In this document: positions 44,454-56,272 of the stretch, in pieces | Layout of the letters: every line of letters begins with the position of its first letter | Position numbering within the stretch: the first letter of the stretch is position 1 | NCBI GenBank assembly: GCA_001414485.1 | Contig: LLEY01000008.1 | Location: 62,001 to 126,000 of the forward strand | Direction of reading: 5' to 3' | Length of the DNA stretch: 64,000 nucleotides | Origin: Calycina herbarum | Lineage: Eukaryota > Ascomycota > Leotiomycetes > Helotiales > Pezizellaceae | Position numbers and translations under genes: made by a program | Notes under the pieces: model-generated | The model's input: only the letters and a program-made list of their open reading frames with translations | The model's database searches: none | What the model was told of the DNA's origin: nothing

Positions 44454-45027
44454 TATGACAACTATGGAAAGTAATTGAATACTCTATTGGATTATATGGA
44501 ATAAGGATGCGAGTATTTCTATCTCAACAAACAAAGGCGGATTTAAGCTTACTACCAATTACCGAAAGCAGCGGGACGACCTGGTCTAAAAGAAAAAGGA
44601 TTCTTGATGTTTCCTTTGTTTACCACAAAGAAAACTTTAAGCGAGATTGTTACTCTGTCTACGTGTATACAAGTTTAGAGCTTGCATTGGAGACTTGAGT
44701 GAAATACTCAGAACTTAATATATTCGAGGCAAATTTATTATACGTTTATTTTGAAGTTCTTCTCTTGAACTGCACATATATCAAAATAAAGACCTGTTCA
44801 AACAACTTTCTTGGCTCAGATACCCAGAAGAAAAAACCTATGAAGAAGGATTGAATGGACAGAAATGAGCATTTACATGCACAAGTGAGAGAGCAAGACA
44901 GCGAGACAGTAAATTGAGTTTGAGAGAAAATATTCAGTAGAGCAAAATGATTTTCATTCAAAGGGTATCATATCATATTTCTTCTCAACTTCAATTACAT
45001 TACCACCTCTCTCCCTTCCATCACTCA
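44454..45027. other. Intergenic, no gene seen
   Basis: A+T-rich upstream region of the orphan gene and 3' flank of the GPI-type gene. Confidence 0.45.
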
Positions 45028-46118
45028 TTACGCAAAAACAAACATAATTCCTAGCACACCCACCAATCCCAAACTCATAACTCCCACTTTCCCAGCAGAA
45101 CTGCTTGCAGTAGTCGCTGAAGGCGCGACAGCCGCAGTAGAAGTTGGCACCCCGCTTGCCCCATTAGTTGCTCCACTCGTCAAACTCGAATTTGACGAAG
45201 TCCCGGTAACAGTTGGCAATGCTTGACCAGTGCTTGAATTAATTGTGACCTGAGAAACCTCTGCAGAAGAAATCTTATCCCAAAGATCATTCGAGTAATC
45301 AGTCGCCGTCTTTGTCACCGTTTTCGCGCTCGCCGTCACAGTTATCCTAGTCGTTGGTACAGCGGTGATCGTTAGCCGAGTCGAACTTGCGGTTACTGTC
45401 ACTCGGGATATTGTTGTGGGTAGGGTTATAGCATAAGCCGTGTAACAGGAAGCAACATAGCGTATCGATCTTGTGGTAATGATTGAAGTCGTCCCTGGTT
45501 CAATCGATGTGAAGGTGTTTGTTGTATAGAGGGTGGTTATTCGGTATGAGAAAGTAGAGTATGGATATAGAGATAATGTTCTAGTCGACGTGTATTTTTC
45601 ACCGGTTACCGTAGTTGTTCTCGTCCCCGTTGGGGCTATTCTTGTAGTAGGAGTGTGTGGAATTGGACTTCCAGAGGGTATGCCGCAGGAAAACTTTGGC
45701 GAGCCACTAATTTAAGCGTCAATATTGTTTGGAGAAGTTTAAAAAGCAAGAACAATTGACTCATCATAATAGCACATATTTCTCATCGCAGCAAGTAGAA
45801 GTGTCCATTCTTCCGAGGTACAACTAGTATTTCCCTTTCCACGACGAACATAATTGACAGCTGTATCTCGATAAGAGGAACTGCTTGGATATTCAAGTAT
45901 TGACGAAGAAGTGCATGCACAAGCTAGATCAAGAGAACTCTTGCTATTGACACATCCAGCAATATGTGCTGCTTGTGCAAAGTATGCTTGCTAAAAACCG
46001 CAGTTAGCTGTGGAGGAACTGTATTCAGCTAAGAAAAGTGACAAACGGCGCATTGTGGGACTGCTGAGAGTTGCGCAACTACCGCAGTAGCCGAGAAGAG
46101 AAGGAAGTTGGGTCTCAT
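45028..46118 (-). CDS. Secreted GPI-anchor-type surface protein with Cys-rich head and Ser/Thr stalk
   Basis: Three exons (46047-46118, 45761-45990, 45028-45706) give 326 residues. The first 15 residues (MRPNFLLFSATAVVA) are a signal peptide. Residues about 20-100 form a Cys-rich head with the sequence PQCA...GCV...LACACTS...SCTSEEW...MCYYD, i.e. six Cys in a CFEM-reminiscent order, but the usual eight Cys and the aspartate-centred CFEM core are not fully present. The middle is a Thr/Ser/Val-rich stalk (STRLTITAVPTTRITVTAS), likely O-glycosylated. The end is a Ser/Ala/Gly spacer followed by a hydrophobic tail (VGVMSLGLVGVLGIMFVFA), the layout of a GPI-attachment signal. It probably sits in the plasma membrane or cell wall. 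Confidence 0.75.
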
Positions 46119-46850
46119 TATGAATTAGGTGACTTAATATCGTCAAACTGACAAAGTTTTGTCGGAAAGAAAAGAGGGGATCTCCATGCGGGGCATTGAT
46201 GGTACTTTTGATCTTCAATTTCTTGTGCCTCGCGAGTGCTGTGCCGCATGGGATTGTCTGCCTAGGAGTCACCCACCTGGAAAGTCGTATTTCCCCACCG
46301 ATTGGCGTATTTTGAAGACACGTAGTGCGGCTTACTCCGCAGGCAAAAAATAATATGCTTAATTTTTGAGTTAAGTTTAGACCATACATATGCAAAGACA
46401 AATCCAGGAGAAGATGCACCGTACGTGCTTGTACTTGAGAAGTAAGAAATATTTGCGAGTTGCGAAAAGCATGCTTAACTGGGAATTAAAACTGAGGCCT
46501 GGAAGGTATCAATCAAACAAGATACAAGGATACCTATAGCTATTCTGCCTTGCGCCAAGCTTGAAAACCACCTGCCTCATTTGTCCAATACCTAGCTCGC
46601 GGTAGACCTTAAAAGCGGCAGTAAATCAGACTTTCCATAGTTTGGGACAATTGAAGTCGATATTTCTAACTGTGTAGCGCAATTTTAAATTGTACTAAGT
46701 ATTTAGAATAATTTACTTGAGTTACCCTACAAAGGTAGAACAATGATGGTTAGGTAGGCAGCCACGAACCTGAAGTATTTACTGCCACTTTTAATTTTCA
46801 TCGCGATTCCCGAGCCTTGTGTTCTCAACCGCCACCCACAAGCTGCAGTC
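46119..46850. other. Intergenic, contains one MITE copy
   Basis: Between the GPI-type and monooxygenase genes. Nothing but the MITE at 46610-46793 is recognised. Confidence 0.45.
46610..46793. mobile_element. MITE, TA-flanked, copy 3 (184 bp), reverse orientation
   Basis: Begins TAAAAGCGGCAGTAAAT and ends ATTTACTGCCACTTTTA; termini match in about 15 of 17 positions. Read in reverse complement, its first 110 bp (ATACTTCAGGTTCG, CTGCCTACCTAACC, TTGTAGGGTAACTC) align with copies 1 and 2. It has the best-preserved termini in the window, so it is probably the youngest. Confidence 0.85.
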
Positions 46851-48760
46851 CTACTTTCCAATGCCATCATAACCAAACTTCTTCGCGAATTCCTCTTTCA
46901 AACACTTCAAATCTCTTGCCAATATCGGTGCGAAAAGATCCTTAAACCACCCTTTACGATGACTTCTCAGCCCCAAGTCTTTCAACAAAGTATCCATATA
47001 GCCAATCAGTTCGAAGGTCATGTTGTTTCCTTCGTCCCCTTTACTTAAATACCTCCTTCTACACCATGCCGTAAACAATGCGATTTCATTTTCCTGCTCT
47101 TCCTTGCTTGGTAAGTTCAATTTTCCGTCGAGGTAAGCTGTTGCGAACATCGCTTGACATTCCACGGTAGGGAAATAATTTCCGACACAAACTTGACCAA
47201 TAAATACTATCGATCGCTCTGTAGGTGCAGCGCTTGATTCTAAGAGTGGTGCTAAGTGGCGGTACAATCGGTAGGGGGTAAAGTTTGTCGGTTTGTGGTA
47301 GTGGGGAGGTGGATTGGCAAGTTGGGGGAAGGTTGATAGAACTTTGCGATCTGCTTCTGCTTCGAGAGTGGCCCAATGAGTCTTCTCCTCAGATAAACTT
47401 TCAGATATTGGGTGTGGCAGTCCGAGCTCTTTACATTGATCTTCCGAGAAAAATTGAAGTGACGGGACCCAACCAGTACCGCACAAAATAACGTCAGAAG
47501 TAATTTCCTCGCTGGTGTCAAGACGAATGAGATCCTTCTCGCGAGTTGCAATCTCTACGGAATATATAGGGACATTCTTGGCGATGGTTTCAAAGAAGTC
47601 TTCGTGGTTAAGCAACCCACCGGTGCAGTTTTGCCAGAATATTCTGCTTTTGTTAGGCTTCATCTCAAAAGGAATGAATTAGAAATAAAGACCCACGGAG
47701 AATGGGGTGTCAATTTATCAAAACCCTGTAAACTCTCTCTGCCAAAATTTGCTTCCTTTCTAGCATCTGCATCAACCCCGTTCCAAAAAGCACTCATCAA
47801 TTTCACTCCATATTTTGTGGAATGAAGCAGCTTTGTCCACCAATTTGCTCCATTCAAGAACGATGGAGTCAAAGTTCCAGCTAGACGAGTCATCCCTATT
47901 TCAAATGCGTTTTTATAAGGGCCCATTCCCTTTGGCGAGAAAAAGAAACCTGGACCAGTTGTGTCTGTTGTTTTGAGAATCCAGGAAACTGTTTTGCCTG
48001 CTTTGACCCCCTCGTACACCATGTCTGCTGAAGATTTTCCCCCTCCTATGACTGTAATGTTACGAATATCTGGCGAGGTCAAGACATGAGACGAGCCGAA
48101 ATCTTCGTGATGGAGAACTTGACCGTGAAAATTCTCCCGACCTGGTAGCAACGGCATACTTGGGATTGATGTTAGGCCACTAGCAACAATCAATTTGGGC
48201 GTGCTGAATGTTTGTATTACGCTCGTGTTTCGTTCCTTAGTCACTATAGTCCATTGCCCATCGGTTTTCAAAACTGATTGTACTTCAATCGAGAACTTGA
48301 TCCGATCACGAAGTGTGAGACCGGAATAACTGTGCTGGTCTACATAGGTCTCGAGGTACTTTGTTGTATGCTTTGCTTTGAAAAAATTGAAGTAAAGATC
48401 TTTTTCTGGTGGGCGGAGCATGGGCATGTCGGAGAACTCTGCAGTCCCAACAGTCCATTGCGTCCAAAAAGAATCGTAGCCTCTACCAGCCGTTGAAGAG
48501 AATGTGAGATCAATTTGAAAATCTAAATAGACGATGTCATAGAAAGTCTTAACTTACGTTTGTTCCAAGTCCCACCGACGCAGCTGTCCCGATCAAGAAT
48601 TACAAGTTGAGCTTCTGGATGCATGTCCAGAAAGAATTTTGCTGCAAAAATTCCCGAGATTCCTTTTTTGATATCTCGTTAGCAATCGCTCCGCGAGTAT
48701 CGTGCAATGAATCTTACCTGCACCAATCACTACAACATCTTGCCTGGTAATGTCGCTCAT
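46851..48760 (-). CDS. FAD-dependent (flavin-containing) monooxygenase
   Basis: Four exons (48718-48760, 48558-48662, 47697-48480, 46851-47643) join to 574 residues. The N-terminal FAD-binding motif VVIGAGISG (about 10-18) is split by the first intron, followed by GGTWNKRY. The NADPH-binding site is ITVIGGGKSSAD (about 200). Between them, FHGQVLHHEDF (about 180) fits the FxGxxxHxxx(F/Y/W) fingerprint of FMO/Baeyer-Villiger-type enzymes. A late CGTGW motif follows. The last intron (47644-47696) uses a donor GTGGGT inside a Pro codon, and only it joins TPHSP to IFWQNCTGG in frame. Substrate cannot be read. The gene stands alone here; I see no other oxidoreductase or PKS/NRPS gene, so I do not propose a cluster. 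Confidence 0.88.
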
Positions 48761-49521
48761 GCTAAAATTTCGGCAAACAATAGCCCAAAAGAAGCTGCCC
48801 GTTCTGATTTTTCTATGGAATGAAAAGTATGGTCGTAGAGTAAATGTGTCAGATATGCAATTAGTATTGACAGAAGGTGGGGTTTTAAGAAAGTTAAAGG
48901 AGTCTCCGGAAGTTGTTGCCAACATATGACACGTAAGACAACCAATAATACCAACATCAGCACAAACGACAGTGATAGTGGACTCCACGTCCGAGAAATA
49001 ACAGTCCGCTGGTCCGTGCACTCATTTGGACTATTGCTTTTCTGCAAGTGAGACGGGATCCTGGTGATGATATTGAAAGTTGATTGGCGCTTTAAACGGA
49101 ATGGGCGAGGTGATTGGTGCTGGATACGATTCCAACAGATTGACAAGGGGAGCAAGCATTTCTTAATATCTCCTGAATGAAAATAGCTTTTCAGTACGTA
49201 TTGTTCCATTTCCCTTCTTCCGCGCTAAGAGCTACCACTTATTCCAAACTCACCTATTTACAACAACCCTAATCTAAAAGCACTTCGAATAGCTTCTCAT
49301 CCCACAAGCCACATTTGGAGCCTAAAATATGTAGGTTGTGTTACATCTAAAAAGCTTTTGGTACACTTCCTCGATATTCATGTTATTGTAGTGAATCTAT
49401 AACCGGAGCATAACTATCAAAGCCTGAGTGAATTGAAGAAAAGTAACTGGTAGAAGCTTTTTATTTAATACCAGCCCCGCACGCTTATAACTCATTCTCT
49501 TTCCAACCATCAAGGAGTGGT
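48761..49521. promoter_or_regulatory. Divergent promoter region, monooxygenase and 49.5-kb gene
   Basis: 0.76 kb between divergent starts. No further gene recognised; short minus-strand frames there lack splice or domain support. Confidence 0.4.
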
Positions 49522-50604
49522 ATGAAAGTCGCAGTTCCATCGCGACAACACACGAATAAAACTGCAACCTTCAGGATGCCTCCAAGAAAGAGAGCCGCTC
49601 GGATGCAAGCACATCGCTCACCGTCGCCTCCTGCCAGCCCCCAGGTGGTAAAGAGTAAAGCGACAGGAAAAAAGAGGAAACTTTCTAATGAGAAGAAGAT
49701 TATTCCGTGGAGGAAGTGGATCAAATATGGAGATATTCCAAGTAAGTATATCCATACGTACGGATTATTTCAAGCAACTACTGATAACAATATAGTCTCT
49801 AGAATCACAGGCAAGCCTCTCGAACGAGGTGGAGATGTCGCCGAAATCGCCACGGAGCCGTTTAACCCATTATTTGATTTCGAGGTACATCCTTATGGAT
49901 TGGTAAGTTGTACTTGTCTCTCCTCCCATTTCATACTTCGCCAGTGCTAAATTCTTAAAGTGGACCGAAATATTCTTGCGCATGGATGTGGTCACCGCTA
50001 CTGTCTTCTCCTATACCTGCACACGCTTCAGATTCCTTCTCGACAAGAAGGGGAAAAGAGACCAATACCTCGCCTTCAACTCCCAGGCTTCGTTCCCGGT
50101 TCCCATAAACTACCGATGTTACTCTAAAGAAGGAAATGATGTAGCACTCCGAACCTTGATAGAAGGATTTATGGGACCACGATATGCATACGATGCTTAC
50201 ACAAACTTCTACCGCACGCTTGAGGACGCTCAAAGGAGCTACGATGACTTTGCACAGGAAACTCAGGATCTAATTTATGAGGAAATTCAGGAAGAGGAAG
50301 ATAGGCAAGACGAACTTCGCGCGAAGTAGGTTTATTCTTCTTTTGAATTTTGGAGTAAGGCTAATTGGTGTTTAGATGGGATGAACTCGTCGAGGGCATA
50401 ACAGATCGGAATTCGGATAGAGCAAAAGCTCGAAAGTGGGCACGAGAAAGGCTTTGGCAACAGGCGGAGGAGCTTGGAGAGTCATATGATTCTGAGGAGG
50501 AGGATGACGTTTCATCAGACGAAGAACTTCCTGATTATGATGATTTCGTTGAAGATCCTGACGAATACATGGTTAATCAGAGGCTTAGGGACGAGCACGA
50601 ATAG
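49522..50604 (+). CDS. Orphan basic/acidic protein, possibly nuclear
   Basis: Four exons (49522-49741, 49796-49902, 49961-50325, 50376-50604) give 306 residues. The start is basic (MPPRKRAARMQAHRS at 19-33, KSKATGKKRKLSNEKK), an apparent nuclear localisation signal. The middle contains WIKYGDIPI, KPLERGGDVAEIATEPFNPLFDF and a Tyr/Phe-rich region (MDVVTATVFSYTCTRFRFLL). The C-terminus is strongly acidic (YDSEEEDDVSSDEELPDYDDF). An alternative start at 49576 (MPPRKRAARM) is equally possible. No domain is recognised; function unknown. Confidence 0.65.
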
Positions 50605-51225
50605 TTAAGGTCTTACATCAATTCGTCCTCGCTTACAGCACTTGTTGTAGTTAGCGGGCCTATTAATCTAGACACAGCCATTATGCATCTAACCTATCCT
50701 TTACCGCGTGAAAGCTAAGCTAACACCTTGCAAACATCAAAAGTGGCGGTACATAATTCTGCGGTAGATCAATATAACATTCTGGCATACTCTAGATCTA
50801 CTCATATTTTTTTGGTAAATGTTTGTGATTGTTGCATTTGGTGTTGTTTTTGGGGTACCCTATCGAGCCTATTTAATATTTACTCCAGTGAGTAGGGTAG
50901 GCAAATTAGTGCACGGGCTACTTGTACTGTAAATTCATCACCCCTGTTAAAAAAAAGAAGAGTCACCAACTCACATACCACTGAAGAGCACAGCGCAAAT
51001 CGCCATTGAGCAAAGGCCTTTGAAAAGAATCCGAGTCGCAAGCCTTCTTCGAATCTCTACAACCCGCCGCAGATTATCAATATCCTCAGTAGAGTCTGCC
51101 ATATCAACAACCAGGAAGACAATACCCCTCCAAGAACCGCCAACAAAGAGAGGACCCAATCGCACCAAAGGCTCACCCAAATTTCTACAACTCCAGAGGG
51201 ACTGCGAGTAGTATAGTAGGGTATC
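50605..51225. other. Intergenic, no gene seen
   Basis: 3' flank of the orphan gene and promoter of GCD7. AAAAGTGGCGGTA at 50738-50750 resembles a single MITE terminus; the partner end is absent. Confidence 0.4.
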
Positions 51226-52794
51226 ATGCCTTCACTACAAACTGGCCATGCGCCAAACCTTGGTGTCTTTCTCAAATCCCTCAAGGCGCAATCCCTCGAA
51301 TCGTCCATTGAAAACCTGATCTCGTAGGTCGCGACTTCCCCCGAACGACTGCAATTACTAACGCGCAACAGGCTTTTGAAAAGACGCCAGATCAAGAACT
51401 CGAGGCCATGTGCCATTGCCACAGCACACCTACTTCTACGAGTTGTTGCAAAATTCAGATGGACTGATATTGGAAAACTTTTATCACGGATACAGGAGGT
51501 CGGCCAGCGTCTCATACAAGCACAACCAAGGGAGATGGTAGTAGGGAACATCGTGCGGCGAGTACTGGGCATGATTAGGGACGAAGCCAAAGAAGACCGA
51601 AACGACGAGATGAGCGATTCGGCGTCAAATAGCCAGGTGGGCTCACCACGTCGCCAACACGGTGAACACCCACTACATGCACCCGGCGAGGCCCCTCCTA
51701 CATTCAGCCCCTTGAGATTCGACTCAGCAAACATCCCGGCACGCACCGATAAAGACAGCGACGATGTATTTGATAGCAGACCGCAATCGAGCCATCGTCC
51801 ACCTCTCTTAACGTCACATACTTCGTATGCCGTGCTCAACGGGGTGCCAGTTCAACAATCAATGTTCAATTTACTCTCTGCCACACCATCACCACTATCA
51901 ACTCCTCCGAGTGCGACCTCCCCACAAGGAAAAACCGCGTTTAACGCTGCCAACCTTGCATACCGAGTGGCTGCAAGCTCAAAAGACCTCAAGGCCGAAG
52001 TCATCAGTGGAATTGAGGAAATCATCGACGAGCTTGACCAAGTTGATGATCAAATTGCAGCATATGCGCAAGACCTCATACATTCCAATGAGGTTATCTT
52101 GACGCATTCATCTTCCCTGAGTGTACAAAAGTTTTTACTCAAGGCTGCTGAGAAGCGAAACTTTACTGTCATTGTCGCAGAGTCATACCCCAACGATCAT
52201 GAGGCCACACACGCTGCAGTGACTGGCAGGCCTAATGTTAGTTTGGATGGTGAGGATATGAGCACTGAGTCGTTTTTGAAGCCATTATCTGCCGCGGGAA
52301 TCACTGTCATTCTCATAACCGACGCTGCAATCTTTGCGATCATGTCAAGAGTCAACAAGGTCATTCTTGCAACCCATGCTGTTATTGCTAGTGGTGGGTT
52401 GATTGCAGCAGCTGGGGCACGCATCATTGCAAAGGCTGCCAAGGTTCATAGAACACCAGTAATTGTTGTTAGCGGCGTCTATAAACTCAGTCCGGAATAC
52501 CCATTCGAGTTTGAGTCCCTGATTGAATATGGTGACCCCGGAAGCATTATTGGCTACCATGATGGCGCTCTGGTAGAGAACCTAGAGATTGATAATCCGG
52601 TCTATGACTATGTTCCGCCAGATCTTGTTGATCTCTACATCACCAATCTGTAAGTTGCCGAAGATTCTCTACAAATTAATGTGCTAACTTCCTTGTCTAG
52701 GGGTGCTCATGCGCCATCGTATCTTTACAGAATTGTGGCAGACCATTACAAGCCGGAAGATATCAACTTTCACAACCCGGAATTGCAATTTTGA
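51226..52794 (+). CDS. GCD7: Translation initiation factor eIF2B subunit beta
   Basis: Three exons (51226-51323, 51372-52649, 52701-52794) give 489 residues. The regulatory-subunit (alpha/beta/delta) fold is clear: LKSLKAQSLESSIENLIS and a helical N-terminal half (LLRVVAKFRWTDIGKL, GNIVRRVLGMIRDEAK), then after a Ser/Pro-rich insert of about 100 residues, the Rossmann-like C-terminal half (HSNEVILTHSSSLSVQKFLLKAA, FTVIVAES, GITVILITDAA, VILATHAVIASGGLIAAAGA, TPVIVVSGVYKLSPEYPF). The tail YLYRIVADHYKPEDI distinguishes beta from alpha. eIF2B exchanges GDP on eIF2, and the regulatory subunits sense eIF2-alpha phosphorylation in general amino-acid control. The long Ser/Pro insert is typical for fungal Gcd7 but its length here is notable. 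Confidence 0.93.
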
Positions 52795-53780
52795 TAGACC
52801 ATCAAAAATGGACGTCAAAAACGAACGACTATACGACTCTTGGGTACCCTTTGGTACGATTCTACTGAACTACTAATATCAAACCCTACCATCGCTACTG
52901 CACAATTCCCGAGAAGCCCCGGAATGCCTAACGAGTTCCGTGGTCATCTCACATATGCAAGTCTTTACAGGAAGACCTCCGGGGAGAATGCTCGCCAGTT
53001 TTCGACTTTCCCAAGGCTCGTGATGCACGAGGAAGTGTTTGTGAAATGGTTTCGGCAATACCAAGTCAGGGTCACTATACGGAAAGACCATCCCATAACA
53101 AGGCTGGCCAAGTGTCTGTGCATCAGTTGAGAAATCACAGAGCATCAGGAGCAAGAAGTGGCCTGGCCTCGATGTATTTTACTTGATACTCAGGACTCTG
53201 TAACGGTCAGTATGCCGGGATGGCGACAAAATGCAGCTGGGTATATATAGCAAAATAATATTGTAATCTGGTAGAAGCCAGTGTGCACTGCCCAGATCCA
53301 GTTGCCTTAGTGTAGCTGAATTTCGAAATTTGATTTTACAATTGCATAAAGAGTGTGACAACCTGGATGCATTGTTGCCTATATTTTTACCGTCTTGCCT
53401 TGCTGTTTATGCCCCAGGCTGCGTCATTGTCACCTCAAATCTAGATCATCTCATTCTCCGTCAGCCGACACAGGTGCAGTTAAATAGATACAGAGTACCA
53501 ATTGGATTTGACCAACACTTGCGCCGCAGGGCTGAGCAGCGTCTCGCTGTGGTTTACAAGGGGTTGGGTAGCGCGTAAGCACGGCTAGAACAAGCTTAAC
53601 TTGACAATCGCGATATTATTTTCGATCCCCGAAACTTTGCAAGTCATCATAGTCTTGAATCTCATACGGATACGACTTATTGTTTCCTGTAGTCTGCTCG
53701 TATTGTTTGGACAGGATCCAAAGTCGAGAGTCCACTGCGTAGTTCAACAGCCGAACTTGCCGCCCAGCACACGCCGCAAA
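52795..53780. other. 1-kb intergenic region
   Basis: A short frame at 52840-53130 has no splice or domain support and was not called. The rest, up to the ATG at 53781, is the presumed promoter and leader of the next gene; the frame stays open upstream to 53601 without a better start. Confidence 0.4.
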
Positions 53781-56172
53781 ATGGCCAACCGAGAATCCAT
53801 TCCCCCACCGCCTTATAGCGAGACTGATATTGTCTCCAACAGCAACATCGTTCTGACTCCGGCTACCTCTCAAGCAGATAACTTCTCCGTGGCTGGCCAG
53901 GGATATCCATCAACCACATCATCTAATGAATCCATCAAGATCTACACCCCTGGAGCCTCCCCCTCACCGTCTGAATACCATCCTTCCGGGCAGGACAACA
54001 ACCACAGCGTCTCAGATGGATTCACTTCCGCCTTTGTGTACTTTGAATCCCGACCCCTTCATACCCCCATCTCGAGGGAACCATTGAAGAATTACACCAT
54101 ATCCATCAACCCCTCTACAGTCCCCAATGACCTTCCGTACCCCGAAGATCTCGTGGCTAGAGATATCACACATCAGGACTGGGCGACATTTGTTAATTAC
54201 CTCCTACCTGCCCATACGATAATTTCCAATCATGATGTGGCGGATCGGAAAATCCGGGCGGAGTTCTTGGATGAGGAGATGGAAGATTTGAGTCTTAACG
54301 AGAAGAGTTCTAAGATTATCGATCCGGTGCTTGCCCAATTGGAACCTTTACGATCCCCGGAATCACCTGTTTCTCCGAACAGTACTACTACCTCTTTGAC
54401 GATTGAGGAGTGGAACGATTCTTTCTTTGGACCCCGAGGAGTGCGGATCATCATGCACCAAAACCAAAATCGGGATCAAAGTCCTGGCGAGCAAACATCG
54501 AGTCCTCGAGATATGCCAGGGACTTGGATTCCATATGATCACGAATTACTTCCTCAACAACCTGAGTCGTCTGGTTCTTCGACGAAAGCGAAAACTACGA
54601 GGAGGGGAATGCTAAGCGGGTTTTTGCCTGGGGTTGTTGAGGCGAATTCTAAGGGGTTTAGGATGGGTCCTATTGTTGCTGATTCGGAGGGGTTTAGAAT
54701 TGGGAGGGGGCTTGTGGTAAGAATTTTTTTATTTTGGTATTTCTCGGACTTTTTGACGTGGGCCTTTCTTAGTTTTGAGGATTGCAGATTTTGTGAAGTG
54801 TCTCCTTCATTAGAGGTGACTACTGCTATGTTCTCATGATGCCAGAAATTGGTTCATCTATTTGCCTCTGGAGGATGGCATTGAGTTTCCAGACATGCCT
54901 TGATGAATCCCGGCTAACCCATCCCCCCCACAGGCCGACAACAACGGATTCAAAATAGGCAACATGTTAATCGCCGATAACAAAGGCTTCCGCCTCGGCG
55001 GCTCCCGCGGCTTCGCAGCAGATTCCAATGGCGTAACAATAGGAAGTCGTTCCTTCGGACGTCGAGAATCGCACGACGATCAACCACGAGCTCGAGGTGC
55101 CCGTCGAGGTCGTCGTCAATGTCACCCTGAACCGCAAAACATAAATCGAGGCAGGTCATTGTCAACAAGTAGCTCCTCTTCCCATACCTCATCCTCAGAC
55201 TCTGTTTCTTCTGTCGGTTCTCTGCCGGAATATGAAGATCTGAGGGAACGACAATTACCGATTGCGAGGATGGCGATTAAGAATTGGTTGGATCATCCGG
55301 ATATACCTATTACGAAAGGGACAGTTTTGGGCATTAAACAGGAAATCAGGGAGTCGAAAAGGAGTGATGTGGAACAACATCATGAAGACATGGCCGCGTT
55401 GAAAAAGGAAGTTAAAGAAATGATGCGAACATTCAAAGAACGAACACGCTCCGAAAAACGCCAACGACGAGCAAAGAAACGTGAGAAAAAAACAGCAAGA
55501 AGAGCAGCCAAACGAGAACGTCAGAATGCGAAGAGAGAAGAGAGGAAAGCTAGGCGAGAAGAAAGAAGGGAGGGGAATATCTCTCCTCTTCAGCAACATC
55601 CTCCTACCGGTATTCTGGGTCCGAATCATGGGATCTCAATGCCTATCTTACCCTCCAACATCCCCGTCCCTTCAATCATGCGAGGGTTCCCTTTTGCGAG
55701 AACCGCTTCTGCACCTTCAACAATGAAAGATCCCAACTATTTTCATACTCCACCACCGCCCGGAATTTCTGCTCTGCATGGGGCATGGCCATTCACACAA
55801 GGTCGTCCCTACGCACCGGGAAATATCTCCGTCCCGAATTTCAATTTTCAAGATCCCACACCTGTTATGAGAAGCGCGGAACAAATTCAAGAGCAATTAA
55901 TGGAGATTGAGAAATTGGCTGATGAAAGGGAAGCCATGGCTGTGGAGTTATATATCTCTGGTTCTGTTGAAAGCATTGATGACGGAGAAAGGAAGAGGAT
56001 TATTAATGACGCTACGGCGTTGGAAGAGGAGGCTTCGGTTTATAGAAGGGAGGCGGATAGGTTGAGAGCGGAGGGACAACACTTGGATTCCGAGTTGGCG
56101 AGGGAGTTGGAGGAGAGTGATAATATACATGTTGAGCATGGGGGACAGGTTAGTGGGGTTATTCGTCAATAG
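53781..56172 (+). CDS. Disordered/coiled-coil protein with GF(R/K)xG repeats
   Basis: Two exons (53781-54716, 54934-56172) give 724 residues around a 217-nt intron. The N-terminus begins MANRESIPPPPYSETDI and is Ser/Pro/Thr-rich. A stretch at about 290-345, spanning the intron, repeats a unit of the form (A/N)xxGF(R/K)(I/M/L)G: NSKGFRMG, DSEGFRIG, DNNGFKIG, DNKGFRLG, then the degenerate DSNGVTIG. Next come an Arg/Gly patch, a Ser-rich run, a conserved-looking segment (LPIARMAIKNWLDHPDIPITKGTVLG), a long Lys/Arg/Glu coiled coil (MAALKKEVKEMMRTFKE...), a Pro-rich region and a C-terminal acidic helix. Several ascomycete relatives share the PPPYSE start; function is unknown. Confidence 0.7.
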
Positions 56173-56272
56173 GGGGGTTGGCTTGATCAAGTAATGATAA
56201 TTTTTCTCTTCAATAATATCGACAAGAAAGAAAAATCTCTCCCTCTCGTGATATACAACCTCCCCTCTCCTC

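Noticed and set aside
47664..47692. 29-nt intron between TGG and ATG in the monooxygenase gene
   Set aside because: Too short for a fungal intron; the 53-nt intron 47644-47696 restores both frame and the HSPIFWQN family sequence.
46851..48760. A secondary-metabolite cluster around the FAD monooxygenase
   Set aside because: No backbone synthase, transporter or tailoring gene is adjacent; one monooxygenase and a distant Zn2Cys6 regulator are not enough.
50738..50760. AAAAGTGGCGGTA as a fifth MITE copy
   Set aside because: Only one terminal-like word; no matching opposite end or inner block was found.
52840..53130. 96-residue plus-strand frame downstream of GCD7
   Set aside because: No start context, splice signal or domain. 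Probably chance in a moderately G+C-rich 3' flank.
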